Shown: positions 1 to 8,661 of the stretch, in pieces | Numbering within the stretch: the stretch's first letter is position 1 | How the letters are laid out: each line of letters starts with the position of its first letter | Source of the DNA: Chloroflexi bacterium HGW-Chloroflexi-8 | GTDB taxonomy: Bacteria; Chloroflexota; Anaerolineae; Anaerolineales; Anaerolineaceae | Length of the DNA: 40,264 nucleotides | NCBI GenBank assembly: GCA_002841995.1 | Contig: PHBS01000012.1 | Coordinates: 1-40,264 of the forward strand | Direction: 5' to 3' | Made by a program: the position numbers and the translations under genes | The notes under the pieces: model-generated | Told to the model about the DNA's origin: nothing | The model's input: the letters and a program-made list of their open reading frames with translations, nothing else | Databases searched by the model: none

Positions 1-2166
1 TGTCCTAATCTTCTTGAAGAATTCTTTGTGTGTCACACCAAACCGTTGTTCTTCGTCAATAATGACCAACCCAATGTCTTTGAACCCGACATCTTTTGAA
101 AGTAGTCTGTGTGTTCCGATAACGATGTCAATTTCCCCTAGCATGAGTTTAATCAGAATTGTTTCCTGTTCTTTTTGGGTTCGGAATCTTGAAAGCATTT
201 CAACATCAACAGGGTAAGGAGATAAACGGGTTCGAAAAGTTTCATAATGCTGCTGTGCTAAAACCGTTGTTGGAACGAGTACAGCAACCTGTTTCCCATC
301 CATAACCGCTTTGAACGCAGCCCTTAATGCAACTTCAGTTTTGCCATAACCAACGTCACCACACAATAATCGATCCATTGGTCGAATTGATTCCATATCT
401 TTTTTCACATCATTAATCGCTTTAAGTTGATCATCGGTTTCAACATAAGGAAAACTCGCTTCGAGTTCTTGCTGCCAAACAGCATCAGCACTGAATTTCA
501 TCCCTTTTGCTACAGTCCTTCGGGCATAAAGATCTAACAATTCCTGAGCGATTTCTTGAACAGCTGCACGGACTTTTGCTTTTGCAAGCGACCATTCTTG
601 AGTTCCTAAACGTGTTGATTTTGGTTCGGTTCCATCCGGTCCAATATATCGACTCAAGCGATCAGCTTGATGAACTGGCACAAATAATTGATCATTGTTC
701 CCGTATTCAACACACAAAAACTCTCTTTCAATACCCTCAAGGACACGAGAGACTAACCCTACAAATCGACCAATTCCAAAATCGACGTGTACCACCCAAT
801 CCCCAGTTTTTAAATCAACAAATTCCGATTCAGGTGTACTAACTTGTGTTCTTGATCTTTTTCGTGGTTGCGGGCGGTCCCATCCAAAAATTTCACTATC
901 TGAAAACACATGGGTTTTATTTTCAAAACTGGTAATCGTAAAACCTTCAGAGACACTTCCTTCTATGAATTCAGGTTGATTATTTATATTAAGGTTTGGA
1001 TACCACAATTCAGAAATTCTTTTTATTTGTCGCGATATAACCCAACACTTTTCGCCATTTGCACATCTTTCTGATAAATAATCAATAAACGACTTAATTC
1101 TTCCACCAAACCTCGGTCCTGGTGAAAAAGCCTGCGAAACTTCTGAGAAAACATCAGGAGATGAATATCCAAAGTCAATCCATTTATAACTACTTAAAAG
1201 ATCCTCAATCTCGGACCAGGATTGGTAAGGCAATGGATAATCTTCTGATAAAACACCTTCCCGAATGGATTCATTCCGGAAGCGGACCGCCTGTTCTTCA
1301 ATTTCATTTGCAATAGATTTTAGAAGTAAAAAATCATCCATCAAAATGACTGATTTTTTTGGTAGGTAATCAAGAATACTTGCCGGAAACGAATACACCA
1401 AAGGCAAAGAGAATTCTGTCAAATCAATGGTACTTATCCCTGCCGCTTCTGCTTTTGAGGATAATACCTCACTTGCAGGGGTAATTGTTAATGAATTTAA
1501 TCTTTTGATTGTCCTTTGCGTTGCGGGATCGAATTCTCGAATGGATTCAATCTCATCACCAAAAAAATCTATACGAACAGGATTTGAATCAGACACCGAC
1601 CAGATATCCAATAATCCCCCGCGTCTGGAAAATTGCCCTGGTTCGACTACGATGTCCCTGGCTTCATAACCAAAGCTCACCCATTCACGGACAAGTACCT
1701 CAGGTTGAATTTCTATTTGTGGTTTTAAAAATCGAATCGATTTTAGGTAATCTCGTCTTGGAATTGTCCTTGTCATTAGACCACGCACTGTCGTTATGAT
1801 GATGGGTGCTTTGGATGAGTGATCTACTCCTGGCAAGTGATATTGAGATAAACGAGTCAAGGCTTGTAATCTGTCCTTCCTTGCTAAGGATCCCCAGGAA
1901 GCTTTTTCATAGAACATAGGTGTTGGTTCAGGAAATAGTTGTATTTGATCATGATCAATCCAAAAAGAAAGCTCATCAGCAAGACTGATCGCTTGATCCA
2001 TTCTTTCAACCACATAGACAATCGGCCAATTCAAGGATCGGCTGAACGCAGAAGTCATAGGTAATCGTACAGATCTAGACAATCCGACCGAAGATTGAGT
2101 TTTTCCTGATTGAAGATCAGAAATCAGGTTCTGATAAGCATCGAGTTTTTGAATTGCTTCCAACAT
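1..2166 (-). CDS. mfd: Transcription-repair coupling factor Mfd (partial, C-terminus off the left edge)
   Basis: Mfd is the ATP-driven translocase that removes RNA polymerase stalled at DNA lesions and recruits UvrA. The minus strand is open from ATG at 2166 to position 1, giving 722 codons; it is absent from the ORF track because it has no stop in the window. My translation shows the UvrB-like N-terminal module (start MLEAIQKLDAY), an RNA-polymerase-interacting region with GDWVVHVDFGIGRF, the Walker A box GDVGYGKTEVALRAAF, the helicase motif VLVPTTVLAQQHYETF and, at the edge, the DEEQRFGV Walker B motif. The second RecA-like domain, TRG motif and C-terminal D7 domain should lie to the left. 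It starts 5 nt after the pth stop, with a GAGGA Shine-Dalgarno (SD) inside the end of pth, so it is co-transcribed with pth. Confidence 0.97.
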   Translation of the reverse strand, partial: MLEAIQKLDAYQNLISDLQSGKTQSSVGLSRSVRLPMTSAFSRSLNWPIVYVVERMDQAISLADELSFWIDHDQIQLFPEPTPMFYEKASWGSLARKDRLQALTRLSQYHLPGVDHSSKAPIIITTVRGLMTRTIPRRDYLKSIRFLKPQIEIQPEVLVREWVSFGYEARDIVVEPGQFSRRGGLLDIWSVSDSNPVRIDFFGDEIESIREFDPATQRTIKRLNSLTITPASEVLSSKAEAAGISTIDLTEFSLPLVYSFPASILDYLPKKSVILMDDFLLLKSIANEIEEQAVRFRNESIREGVLSEDYPLPYQSWSEIEDLLSSYKWIDFGYSSPDVFSEVSQAFSPGPRFGGRIKSFIDYLSERCANGEKCWVISRQIKRISELWYPNLNINNQPEFIEGSVSEGFTITSFENKTHVFSDSEIFGWDRPQPRKRSRTQVSTPESEFVDLKTGDWVVHVDFGIGRFVGLVSRVLEGIEREFLCVEYGNNDQLFVPVHQADRLSRYIGPDGTEPKSTRLGTQEWSLAKAKVRAAVQEIAQELLDLYARRTVAKGMKFSADAVWQQELEASFPYVETDDQLKAINDVKKDMESIRPMDRLLCGDVGYGKTEVALRAAFKAVMDGKQVAVLVPTTVLAQQHYETFRTRLSPYPVDVEMLSRFRTQKEQETILIKLMLGEIDIVIGTHRLLSKDVGFKDIGLVIIDEEQRFGVTHKEFFKKIRT

Positions 2167-2171
2167 TGAGG

Positions 2172-2819
2172 TTAGTCCTCTTTTACAGCATTGCCATTAA
2201 ACTGATTCATTGCTATCTCTAATCCCGAATCCAAAAATACCCGAACAGATTGAAAAACAGTATTGAGTATGAAAGGTATTTCCTCTTTTTCAGATTTAAT
2301 AAAATCCTTCAAAACGTATTCTGCTGCATCCATTCGCCCAGGAGGGCGACCAACACCAATTCGCAATCTTGCAAATTCTTTCGTGCCTAATCTTTCAATA
2401 ATTGAACCCAATCCCTTTTGTCCACCCGCCCCACCCGAGGGTCGGAGACGGATGACTCCAAATGGCAGGTCAATATCATCATGAATAACAAGTAATTGAT
2501 TCAGCGGAATCTTATGAAACTTCACCAAACCGGAAATTGATACTCCAGATAAGTTCATATATGTTTGTGGTTTGGAAAAGATCAATTTAAATTGCTTGTA
2601 TCGTCCTTCAACTACAATGGATTTAGATTTGACTTTTTTGCCTGTGAATTGAAACTGATTTATGATGTAGTCGACTGCCATAAATCCAACATTGTGCCGG
2701 TTTCCAACGTACTGTTTTCCCGGATTCCCAAGTCCAACAATTAAGATCGTCTTTTCCAGATTTGGATTATTTTCAATAGGATTGCGTTTCGCAAACAAGT
2801 CAAAAATATTCTTATCCAT
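2172..2819 (-). CDS. pth: Peptidyl-tRNA hydrolase
   Basis: This enzyme cleaves the ester bond of peptidyl-tRNA released from stalled ribosomes, recycling tRNA in the cytoplasm. The family signature is complete: ILIVGLGNPGKQY (about residues 25-37), RHNVGF with the catalytic His at about 42, QTYMNLSG, HDDIDLPFG and GGAGGQKGLGSI. At 215 residues it is about 20-25 longer than typical family members, the extra being a polar N-terminal stretch before the beta strand. An internal start cannot be excluded, but there is no better ATG before ILIVGLGN. It lies 9 nt after the gene at 2829-3464 and 5 nt before mfd, so the three form one operon. Confidence 0.96.
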   Translation of the reverse strand: MDKNIFDLFAKRNPIENNPNLEKTILIVGLGNPGKQYVGNRHNVGFMAVDYIINQFQFTGKKVKSKSIVVEGRYKQFKLIFSKPQTYMNLSGVSISGLVKFHKIPLNQLLVIHDDIDLPFGVIRLRPSGGAGGQKGLGSIIERLGTKEFARLRIGVGRPPGRMDAAEYVLKDFIKSEKEEIPFILNTVFQSVRVFLDSGLEIAMNQFNGNAVKED

Positions 2820-2828
2820 ATTTTCTAT

Positions 2829-3464
2829 TCAACCAATCTTTCTTTCACGCAAAATTAACCACAATCCTATAACGATCAATATCAAGACCCCAATAACCGA
2901 ACCCTGGAAAGCAGAATTGGAAATATCTCCAATTTCAACAGTTAATTCATTTTTGGGTAATGGCGTCGCATATTCTAATATTTCTTTTGTAGATGTCATT
3001 ACCTGCGAAGGTTGTTTTGTACTTAGGAGTGAAGAAGGGGATACATTTGTTGCAACAATTGTCTCCACAGGTGAATAATTCCGAATTCTCAAATCTTCAA
3101 TGATTGCTTCAATATGATGTCCGTCCAAATAAAATGCTTGTATCCTTAACTGGTAATCTCCATCCACAATCGAAGAAGTGTCCCATGTCAACAAGAAATC
3201 ATCAACTTTTAGTTCAGAGATTTGTGAAATCAAAAACCATTCACTAGGAACATCTTTTTGATAACGAAAACTTATTTCAGCATATTGAAAGCCAATTCCC
3301 GTTGCAGTGCCAATAATATCAATATTTCCTTGAAGTACATCTCCTTTTTGTGGTGATAAGATACGCACCAAATCGAGCTGAGTTTTCAAAGAAAACCAGC
3401 CAGTAAGGAAATTGATAACAAAAGAGACCAATAAAAGTAAACGCATAACAAATAAGTTTAACAT
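2829..3464 (-). CDS. Exported, C-terminally anchored protein of unknown function
   Basis: I do not recognise a named family. The 211-residue protein has an N-terminal hydrophobic signal (about 6-24; the start may be the second Met, at residue 7), an extracellular beta-rich region beginning with SPQKGDVLQGNIDIIGTA that resembles bacterial Ig-like modules, a Thr/Ser/Pro-rich linker (about 130-175), and a C-terminal transmembrane helix (about 187-206) followed by RERKIG. The layout is that of a surface domain held outside the membrane. It is first in the run with pth and mfd, but nothing shows a functional link to them. The start has no clear SD. Confidence 0.8.
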   Translation of the reverse strand: MLNLFVMRLLLLVSFVINFLTGWFSLKTQLDLVRILSPQKGDVLQGNIDIIGTATGIGFQYAEISFRYQKDVPSEWFLISQISELKVDDFLLTWDTSSIVDGDYQLRIQAFYLDGHHIEAIIEDLRIRNYSPVETIVATNVSPSSLLSTKQPSQVMTSTKEILEYATPLPKNELTVEIGDISNSAFQGSVIGVLILIVIGLWLILRERKIG

Positions 3465-3793
3465 TAAGAATCAAAACCTGCAAACAGCCTTGGCTTTGTC
3501 TTGATGACTACTGATTTATAGAAATTTATAGCTCCACAAAAAGAATCGGTTGTTTGATTAATTTCGAATAAATATCTGATTACCATAAATATCGTAAAGG
3601 CAAGAAGAATATAATATTATTCTGAATTGATCCTCTCAATCTGTTCTGGTATTTAAGAAAATTCCACTGGATAGATCAAACCGAACTTGAACATTGAATG
3701 CCTTGCGTTCGTATTAACCCCATAAAAAATATACATAATCAGCATTTGTTACAAATAGTTCGAAATTCTCAGGCATTCGTGTATAATTAAATT
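3465..3793. other. Divergent intergenic spacer, 329 nt
   Basis: Separates the minus-strand pth/mfd operon from the plus-strand gene at 3794. I see no RNA gene or ORF with coding character. It contains the self-complementary AT stretch ATAATATTAT (3611-3620) and, at its right end, the -10 box of the 3794 gene. I found no convincing promoter for the minus operon. Confidence 0.5.
3782..3787 (+). promoter_or_regulatory. -10 box placed for a leaderless start at 3794
   Basis: TATAAT ends 6 nt before the ATG at 3794 and there is no SD between them. A normal start about 7 nt after the -10 would fall on the A of the ATG. No good -35 is visible (TTCGAA at the 17-nt position). Confidence 0.6.
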
Positions 3794-4249
3794 ATGGAAC
3801 AAAGTAACTCTCCAATAAAAGTCCCACCAGAAAAAGAAAAAACAACCTTTGATTCTGGAAATCAGGGTAATAAACGAAATTTGGTATTATTAATCCTAGC
3901 AATCATTGTCCTCTTAGGATTAATAGTTTTCTCCGTCGTTCTCCTATTTCGAGCCGATTTGGAGACGACCAGCCGAATAAGGGATATTTTTATCATTTTC
4001 ATGGCTTTACAGTCACTTGTGATGGGAATCGCCATCATTATCCTAATTATCCAATTAGCAACTCTGATCAATGTTTTCAAAAACGAAATCAAACCAATAT
4101 TGGAAACGACCAATGAAACATTGAGAAATTTACGTGGAACGACTTCATTTATCAGTAATAATCTAGTGGAACCAGTAATTAAAATGAACGAGTATTCTGC
4201 TGGGTTTAAGAAATTTATGGATATACTGATCCCAAGAAGAAAAAAATAG
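3794..4249 (+). CDS. Small two-helix membrane protein, unknown function
   Basis: 151 residues: a charged cytoplasmic N-terminus (about 1-28), two transmembrane helices (about 29-52 and 66-92), then an amphipathic region containing ETTNETLRNLRGTTSFISNNLVEPV and a basic tail (PRRKK). The pattern, and the YtxH-domain gene directly downstream, recall the DUF948-YtxH gene pairs of Firmicutes, but I cannot assign it to DUF948 with certainty. It is probably an envelope protein working with its neighbour. No SD; the start sits immediately after a TATAAT box. Confidence 0.82.
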   Translation: MEQSNSPIKVPPEKEKTTFDSGNQGNKRNLVLLILAIIVLLGLIVFSVVLLFRADLETTSRIRDIFIIFMALQSLVMGIAIIILIIQLATLINVFKNEIKPILETTNETLRNLRGTTSFISNNLVEPVIKMNEYSAGFKKFMDILIPRRKK

Positions 4250-4297
4250 AAAATAAAGCTGATTAATAACCATCTAAGATACGAAAGGAGATAATAG

Positions 4298-4663
4298 ATG
4301 TCAAACAAAGACGAATTTGGTGCATTCTTGATAGGTTTTGTTGTGGGAGGTCTCACTGGTGCTGTAATTTCATTATTAATGGCCCCACAATCTGGAGAAG
4401 AAACCAGAACTGTAATTAAAGAAAGAGCTATTGAACTTCGAGACAAAGCATCCGAAACTGCTGAAGAAGTCTATAACAAAGCAGAAGTTTCAGCAAATGA
4501 TGCAGTCAAAAAGGCTGAAGCATTGCTAGCAGAAGCAAAAGCAAAAGCTTTGGAAGCAAAAGAAAAAGGTCAGGAAATATACCAGGAACAAAAATCACGT
4601 ATTTCAAAGAAAATTACAGCAGAAACATCCAATGATAATGGTCCAGAATTAGAAGTTGGATAA
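4298..4663 (+). CDS. YtxH domain-containing protein
   Basis: 121 residues with the YtxH (general-stress/envelope) layout: a glycine-rich transmembrane helix (FLIGFVVGGLTGAVISLLMAP, about 10-30) followed by the typical SGEETR segment and a long Ala/Lys/Glu-rich coiled coil (about 33-105). Such proteins are membrane-tethered and their biochemical role is unknown. It starts behind a strong SD (AAAGGAG, 7 nt before ATG) and lies 48 nt downstream of the two-helix protein, so both are probably one transcript ending at the hairpin at 4680-4711. Confidence 0.88.
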   Translation: MSNKDEFGAFLIGFVVGGLTGAVISLLMAPQSGEETRTVIKERAIELRDKASETAEEVYNKAEVSANDAVKKAEALLAEAKAKALEAKEKGQEIYQEQKSRISKKITAETSNDNGPELEVG

Positions 4664-4679
4664 GTCCAGAAATAACAAA

Positions 4680-4716
4680 AAAACCGGTTGTAAACACTTT
4701 CAACCGGTTTTTTCTA
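4680..4716. terminator. Bidirectional intrinsic terminator
   Basis: AAAACCGGTTG and CAACCGGTTTT form an 11-bp perfect stem with a 10-nt loop. A T run follows on the plus strand and an A run precedes it, so it can terminate both the ytxH transcript and the convergent NAD(P)HX gene. Confidence 0.9.
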
Positions 4717-4720
4717 TCAT

Positions 4721-6334
4721 TCATCCTAGCCTTGCTAAAACATGTGAAATAGCATTGAGAACATCAGTAGCCATAACCGCTGCAGGATGACCAACTTTTT
4801 CGGATGCATCAATTCCAGCTTGAGCATGTATCCAGACACCGGCAACTGCAGCATCATAAGACTCTATACCTTGTGCAATCATTCCGGTAATGATTCCTGC
4901 TAAAACATCACCAGTACCGGCCCTTGCAAGAGCGGGATTCGCTACTGGGATGACACACAATCTGCCATCCGGGGAAGCAACTACAGTCAAAGCCCCCTTT
5001 AATACAACTATTTGACCCCATAATTTCGCATATTTTTGGACCGTATCTAATCGTTTATTTTGAATTTCCTGAATTGGCAAATCGGTCAGAATTGACATTT
5101 CTCCTGGATGTGGAGTTAATACCGTATTTTGCGGTAAACATTTTTCCCAATTCTTAATTTTTACCAGAAGTTTTAATCCATCCGCATCGATTACGATCGG
5201 AGGCAGAATACTGGAAACAGATTGATCTTCTTCTGCATCCATCATCACAAACCCGATCCCGACCTTATTTCTTTCGCTCTGCATTTTTCCGGTGATCATT
5301 TTCTCAAGAAATTCTTTGGTTGTGTCTTCAATTCCCCATCCAGGACCCATTAATATTGCGGTTACGTGATCCAAATTTTGCTGAACAATTTTTGCCGAAT
5401 CTGATTTAATCACGCCCATTTCATGAGGTAACAACAACCAGGTTGCTTCCGGAAATTGCCCAGCCAATGCGGCGTAAATTGGTCCGGGAATCGCCATTTT
5501 CACCAATCCTGTCCCCACCCGGTAGGCAGCCTGACCGGCTAAATGAGCCGCCCCGGTATAATTAATGGAACCAGCAATAATCAATGCTGTGCCAAATGTA
5601 CCTTTATGCGCCTGTAAAGGACGTTTAGGAAGCAATTTCCTGACATTTTCTGCAGAAGCGACTTCTCGCTTTATGAGTTTTTCAGATTCAAGATCAATTG
5701 GTAGTTCTAAATCTACAACTTCTAGAATTCCGACAAATTGATATGCTGGGAATGATAACAAGCCAACTTTTACTGCCTGTAAACAGACAGTGATATCTGC
5801 CATAACACATTCATCTGAGACTTCCCCATTATCACAATCGATCCCTGAAGGGCAGTCTACTGCAATTACTTTATAATTGCCTGCAAAATTCTTAATAAAA
5901 TTCATAATTTCGGAATATTCTGCCCGCAGAGGGGTTTTAAAGCCTGTTCCCAACATGCCATCAATTAAAATATCACTGGTTTTTAACCATTCCTGCAAAA
6001 CTGTTTTTTCTTTATCCTCAGAAGCAAGTTTTATTTCTACACCTTTACCTAGAAGGTTTTCCAGTAATTCATCTTTCTTGCGTGCCTGTACTAAATATGC
6101 ACGTACTTCACAACCAGATTCAATCAGGTCAGATAAAGCAATTAAAGCATCACTCCCATTATTTCCGGAACCCACTATTGCAGTAACACATTTACCAAAT
6201 AATGGTTCAAAATAACGAAAAATAACTTTTGAGATTCCTAAACCAGCTCGTTCCATCATCATCGCGTAAGTAACACCTTTGGAATTTGCCTCTTCTTCAA
6301 TCATTTTCATTTCATCAATCGTGACCAGTTTCAT
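4721..6334 (-). CDS. nnr: Bifunctional NAD(P)H-hydrate epimerase / ADP-dependent NAD(P)H-hydrate dehydratase
   Basis: Repairs hydrated NAD(P)H: the N-terminal YjeF domain (about 1-215) epimerises R- and S-NAD(P)HX, and the C-terminal ribokinase-like domain (about 235-535) dehydrates S-NAD(P)HX using ADP. Seen: VGSGNNGSDALI (about 54-65) and VDCPSGID in the epimerase; HKGTFGTALIIAGS, IVIDADGLKLL, TPHPGEMSIL and ARAGTGDVLAGIITGMI in the dehydratase. An insertion rich in Met/Glu/Asp precedes IVIDADG. The epimerase motif is usually GNNGGDG; here two glycines are replaced (NNGSDA). The start at 6334 has a strong SD (GGAGG). It converges on ytxH across a shared terminator. Confidence 0.95.
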   Translation of the reverse strand: MKLVTIDEMKMIEEEANSKGVTYAMMMERAGLGISKVIFRYFEPLFGKCVTAIVGSGNNGSDALIALSDLIESGCEVRAYLVQARKKDELLENLLGKGVEIKLASEDKEKTVLQEWLKTSDILIDGMLGTGFKTPLRAEYSEIMNFIKNFAGNYKVIAVDCPSGIDCDNGEVSDECVMADITVCLQAVKVGLLSFPAYQFVGILEVVDLELPIDLESEKLIKREVASAENVRKLLPKRPLQAHKGTFGTALIIAGSINYTGAAHLAGQAAYRVGTGLVKMAIPGPIYAALAGQFPEATWLLLPHEMGVIKSDSAKIVQQNLDHVTAILMGPGWGIEDTTKEFLEKMITGKMQSERNKVGIGFVMMDAEEDQSVSSILPPIVIDADGLKLLVKIKNWEKCLPQNTVLTPHPGEMSILTDLPIQEIQNKRLDTVQKYAKLWGQIVVLKGALTVVASPDGRLCVIPVANPALARAGTGDVLAGIITGMIAQGIESYDAAVAGVWIHAQAGIDASEKVGHPAAVMATDVLNAISHVLARLG

Positions 6335-6356
6335 TTGTCCTCCAATGGTTATTTAA

Positions 6357-6362
6357 ATTATA
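6357..6362 (-). promoter_or_regulatory. -10 box for the NAD(P)HX repair gene
   Basis: TATAAT on the minus strand, 22 nt before the ATG at 6334, with the GGAGG SD in the leader. The -35 is weak (GTTTTT at 17 nt). It faces away from the plus-strand -10 at 6396. Confidence 0.55.
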
Positions 6363-6395
6363 CAACGGACAGCATAGCTAAAAACTAACCTACGG

Positions 6396-6401
6396 TATAA
6401 T
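6396..6401 (+). promoter_or_regulatory. -10 box placed for a leaderless start at 6408
   Basis: TATAAT is followed by exactly 6 nt (ttgacc) and then ATG at 6408, with no SD. The ORF track's TTG at 6402 would lie upstream of the predicted transcript start, which favours the ATG. Confidence 0.65.
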
Positions 6402-6407
6402 TTGACC

Positions 6408-7961
6408 ATGCGAAAAATCCTCTACTTAGCTGTATTTATATCCGGAATGGTCAGTCTGGCAGCGGAAATGGCTGCATCGAGATTATTAGGAAACTATTTC
6501 GGAACCAGTAACCTGGTATGGGCTTCGATCATTGGATTGATCCTAATTTACCTGACATTTGGATACTTTTTGGGTGGAAAGTGGGCCGATCGTTCACCAC
6601 ATATGAGCACTTTTCTTTCGATATTAGCCTGGGCAGCTTTATCGCTGGCAATTGTTCCCATAGCCTCACGCCCAATTTTAAAATTATCATCTCAAGCATT
6701 TGATCAACTGTGGATGGGCGACCTGATAGGTTCATTTGTTGTAGTAATGATTCTTTTTATCATACCCATCACCCTTCTGGGAACTGCATCACCTTTTGCG
6801 ATTCGAATCGCGATACAAAATGCGAATCAGGCTGGAGAAATCTCTGGCAGAATCTATGCTATTTCAACACTTGGTTCTTTTTTTGGAACATTTCTGCCGA
6901 GTATCATTCTGATACCATTGATAGGTACATATTTGACTTTCCTGGTGATAAGTTCTGTTTTATTGGTTTTTTCTTTAATAGCCCTGGGATTAACAGTTGG
7001 TTGGAAACTCACTTTAAAATATTGCTGGATGCTTGTGATTGTTATCGGGCTGGCGATTTTTGGAACACGTGGGACGGATAAGATTGCTAATGGAATGGTC
7101 CTGGAAACTGAATCGGCTTACAACTATATCCAGGTACTTGAACAAAATGGATACTATCTCTTGAGATTAAATGAAGGTCAGGGGATTCATTCTGTTTTTC
7201 ATCCTGATCAAAATAATTATTATGGTCCCTGGGAACAGGTTTTGGTAGCCCCATTTTTTAATCAACCCCCAATTCAAGTTGATGATATCAACTCAATGGC
7301 AATTGTCGGATTAGCAGCTGGAACCTCTGCACGTCAGGCTGCCATTGTATATCCAAATATTGCAATTGATGGGTTTGAAATTGATCCAAAAATCGTTGAT
7401 GTTGCAAAAGAATATTTCGGAATGAATTTGCCGCAATTATCTGTAATTGAGCAAGATGGAAGGTGGGGGCTTGCGTCAAGCAATAAGAAATATGACATTA
7501 TCAGTATAGATGCATACCGCCCGCCATATATTCCCTGGCATCTGACGACCCGTGAGTTTTTTCAACAAGTTTATGATCACATGGAAAAAAACGGTGTTAT
7601 GGTCATTAATGTAGGTCGTGGAATCGATGACCGACGTTTGATTGACTCACTCGGGTCAACGATACTTTCAGTCTTTCCAACTGTCCATGTCATGGACCTG
7701 CCAAATTCTTTTAATTCAATCCTTTTTGCAACGGTCCAACCAACAGATAAATCGAATTTAGCTTTGAATTTTAAATCACTGCAGAACCAGCCTGGAATGA
7801 ATCCTTTATTGATGGATACGATGTCGATAACTTTGCAAAATTTGGCAGAAAATCCACAACCTGCCCAAGTATTTACGGACGATTTAGCACCAATTGAGTG
7901 GCTTACCAATTCATTAATTGTTGACTTTTTCTTGAAAGGGGAGGTTGAAAATCTGCAATGA
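6408..7961 (+). CDS. Membrane protein fused to a spermidine-synthase-like domain
   Basis: About 517 residues. The first 220 form a hydrophobic bundle of 7-8 helices of the type annotated as fused MFS/spermidine synthase (SGMVSLAAEMAASRLLG, GYFLGGKWADR, TLLGTASPFAIR). The second half is a Rossmann fold like polyamine aminopropyltransferases: AIVGLAAGTSARQAA, DGFEIDPKIVDVAKEYF, EQDGRWGLA, YDIISIDAY and LTTREFFQQV. The GGGDGG segment and the catalytic Asp context of true SpeE are not present, so I would not call it a spermidine synthase; a nucleotide- or SAM-like ligand is plausible. I chose ATG 6408 over the track's TTG 6402 because of the promoter position. It overlaps the next gene by 4 nt (ATGA). 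Confidence 0.88.
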   Translation: MRKILYLAVFISGMVSLAAEMAASRLLGNYFGTSNLVWASIIGLILIYLTFGYFLGGKWADRSPHMSTFLSILAWAALSLAIVPIASRPILKLSSQAFDQLWMGDLIGSFVVVMILFIIPITLLGTASPFAIRIAIQNANQAGEISGRIYAISTLGSFFGTFLPSIILIPLIGTYLTFLVISSVLLVFSLIALGLTVGWKLTLKYCWMLVIVIGLAIFGTRGTDKIANGMVLETESAYNYIQVLEQNGYYLLRLNEGQGIHSVFHPDQNNYYGPWEQVLVAPFFNQPPIQVDDINSMAIVGLAAGTSARQAAIVYPNIAIDGFEIDPKIVDVAKEYFGMNLPQLSVIEQDGRWGLASSNKKYDIISIDAYRPPYIPWHLTTREFFQQVYDHMEKNGVMVINVGRGIDDRRLIDSLGSTILSVFPTVHVMDLPNSFNSILFATVQPTDKSNLALNFKSLQNQPGMNPLLMDTMSITLQNLAENPQPAQVFTDDLAPIEWLTNSLIVDFFLKGEVENLQ

Positions 7962-8623
7962 GAACTATTTACAAAATCGCTTCATGGCTTATAACGATTA
8001 CTTTGCCATTCTTCTTAATAATGTTTTCTATACGAGTATTATTTACACCACTCTTTTTGTCTTTTGAGTACAATTTTCCTGGTTTTCCGAAAGACAGTTA
8101 CGGCTTTTCTACAGAAGAAAGGATGCATTGGGGAAGTGAATCCATGTCTTACCTTTTTGACAGAAACAATTCCAGCAGCCTCACCAATTTAAAATTTGAA
8201 GATGGAACAAATATTTACAATGACCGGGAAATTAGCCATATGGTGGATGTTAAAATTTTATTGTTACAATCTTTAAATATTTTTTATTTAATCCTGGTCA
8301 TTTATTTAGTATTATTTGTTTTCTTTTTTAAGAAAGGTTCTCTAAAATTTTTTCTGCAAGGCATCATAAATGGTGGATGGTTCACTATTGGATTAATTGG
8401 GTTGATCATTGCCGGTATAGCGATCAGTTTTGATCAACTTTTTACTTTGTTTCACAAACTGTTTTTTACTGGAGATACATGGTTATTCAATTATTCCGAT
8501 ACGCTCATCCGGCTATTTCCAATGCGTTTATGGCAGGATGCATTTATTATGATGGGAGCGATTACACTTATAATTGCGATAATTTGTGTTATATACGGGA
8601 AAAAACTTAAATCTAGCCTTTAG
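7958..8623 (+). CDS. lit: Lit-like lipoprotein intramolecular transacylase (DUF1461/TIGR01906)
   Basis: 221-residue integral membrane protein with helices at about 8-30, 102-125, 140-160 and 193-213, and an extracellular region between the first two. It matches the TIGR01906/DUF1461 family in layout and motifs ([35 protein letters not shown]). The family includes Lit of Firmicutes, which moves an acyl chain within a diacylated lipoprotein to make the lyso form. From memory Bacillus cereus Lit uses His85 and His157; here His94 and His166 have the same spacing of 72. The start overlaps the previous stop (ATGA), implying coupled translation. Family assignment is firm; enzymatic identity is inferred. 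Confidence 0.82.
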   Translation: MRTIYKIASWLITITLPFFLIMFSIRVLFTPLFLSFEYNFPGFPKDSYGFSTEERMHWGSESMSYLFDRNNSSSLTNLKFEDGTNIYNDREISHMVDVKILLLQSLNIFYLILVIYLVLFVFFFKKGSLKFFLQGIINGGWFTIGLIGLIIAGIAISFDQLFTLFHKLFFTGDTWLFNYSDTLIRLFPMRLWQDAFIMMGAITLIIAIICVIYGKKLKSSL

Positions 8624-8661
8624 CTGGAATTACAAATAACTCAAGAATAAAGGATTTAAAA

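Noticed and set aside
507-1799. Plus-strand ORFs inside the mfd region
   Set aside because: They are antisense shadows; the minus strand is open throughout with clear Mfd motifs.
3862-4446. Minus-strand ORF of 194 residues
   Set aside because: It is antisense to the 3794 gene and the start of ytxH, both with plausible membrane-protein sequence, promoter or SD; this frame shows no family pattern.
7058-7075. ACACGTGG as a possible parS core
   Set aside because: It lacks the flanking bases of the parS palindrome and lies inside a coding region.
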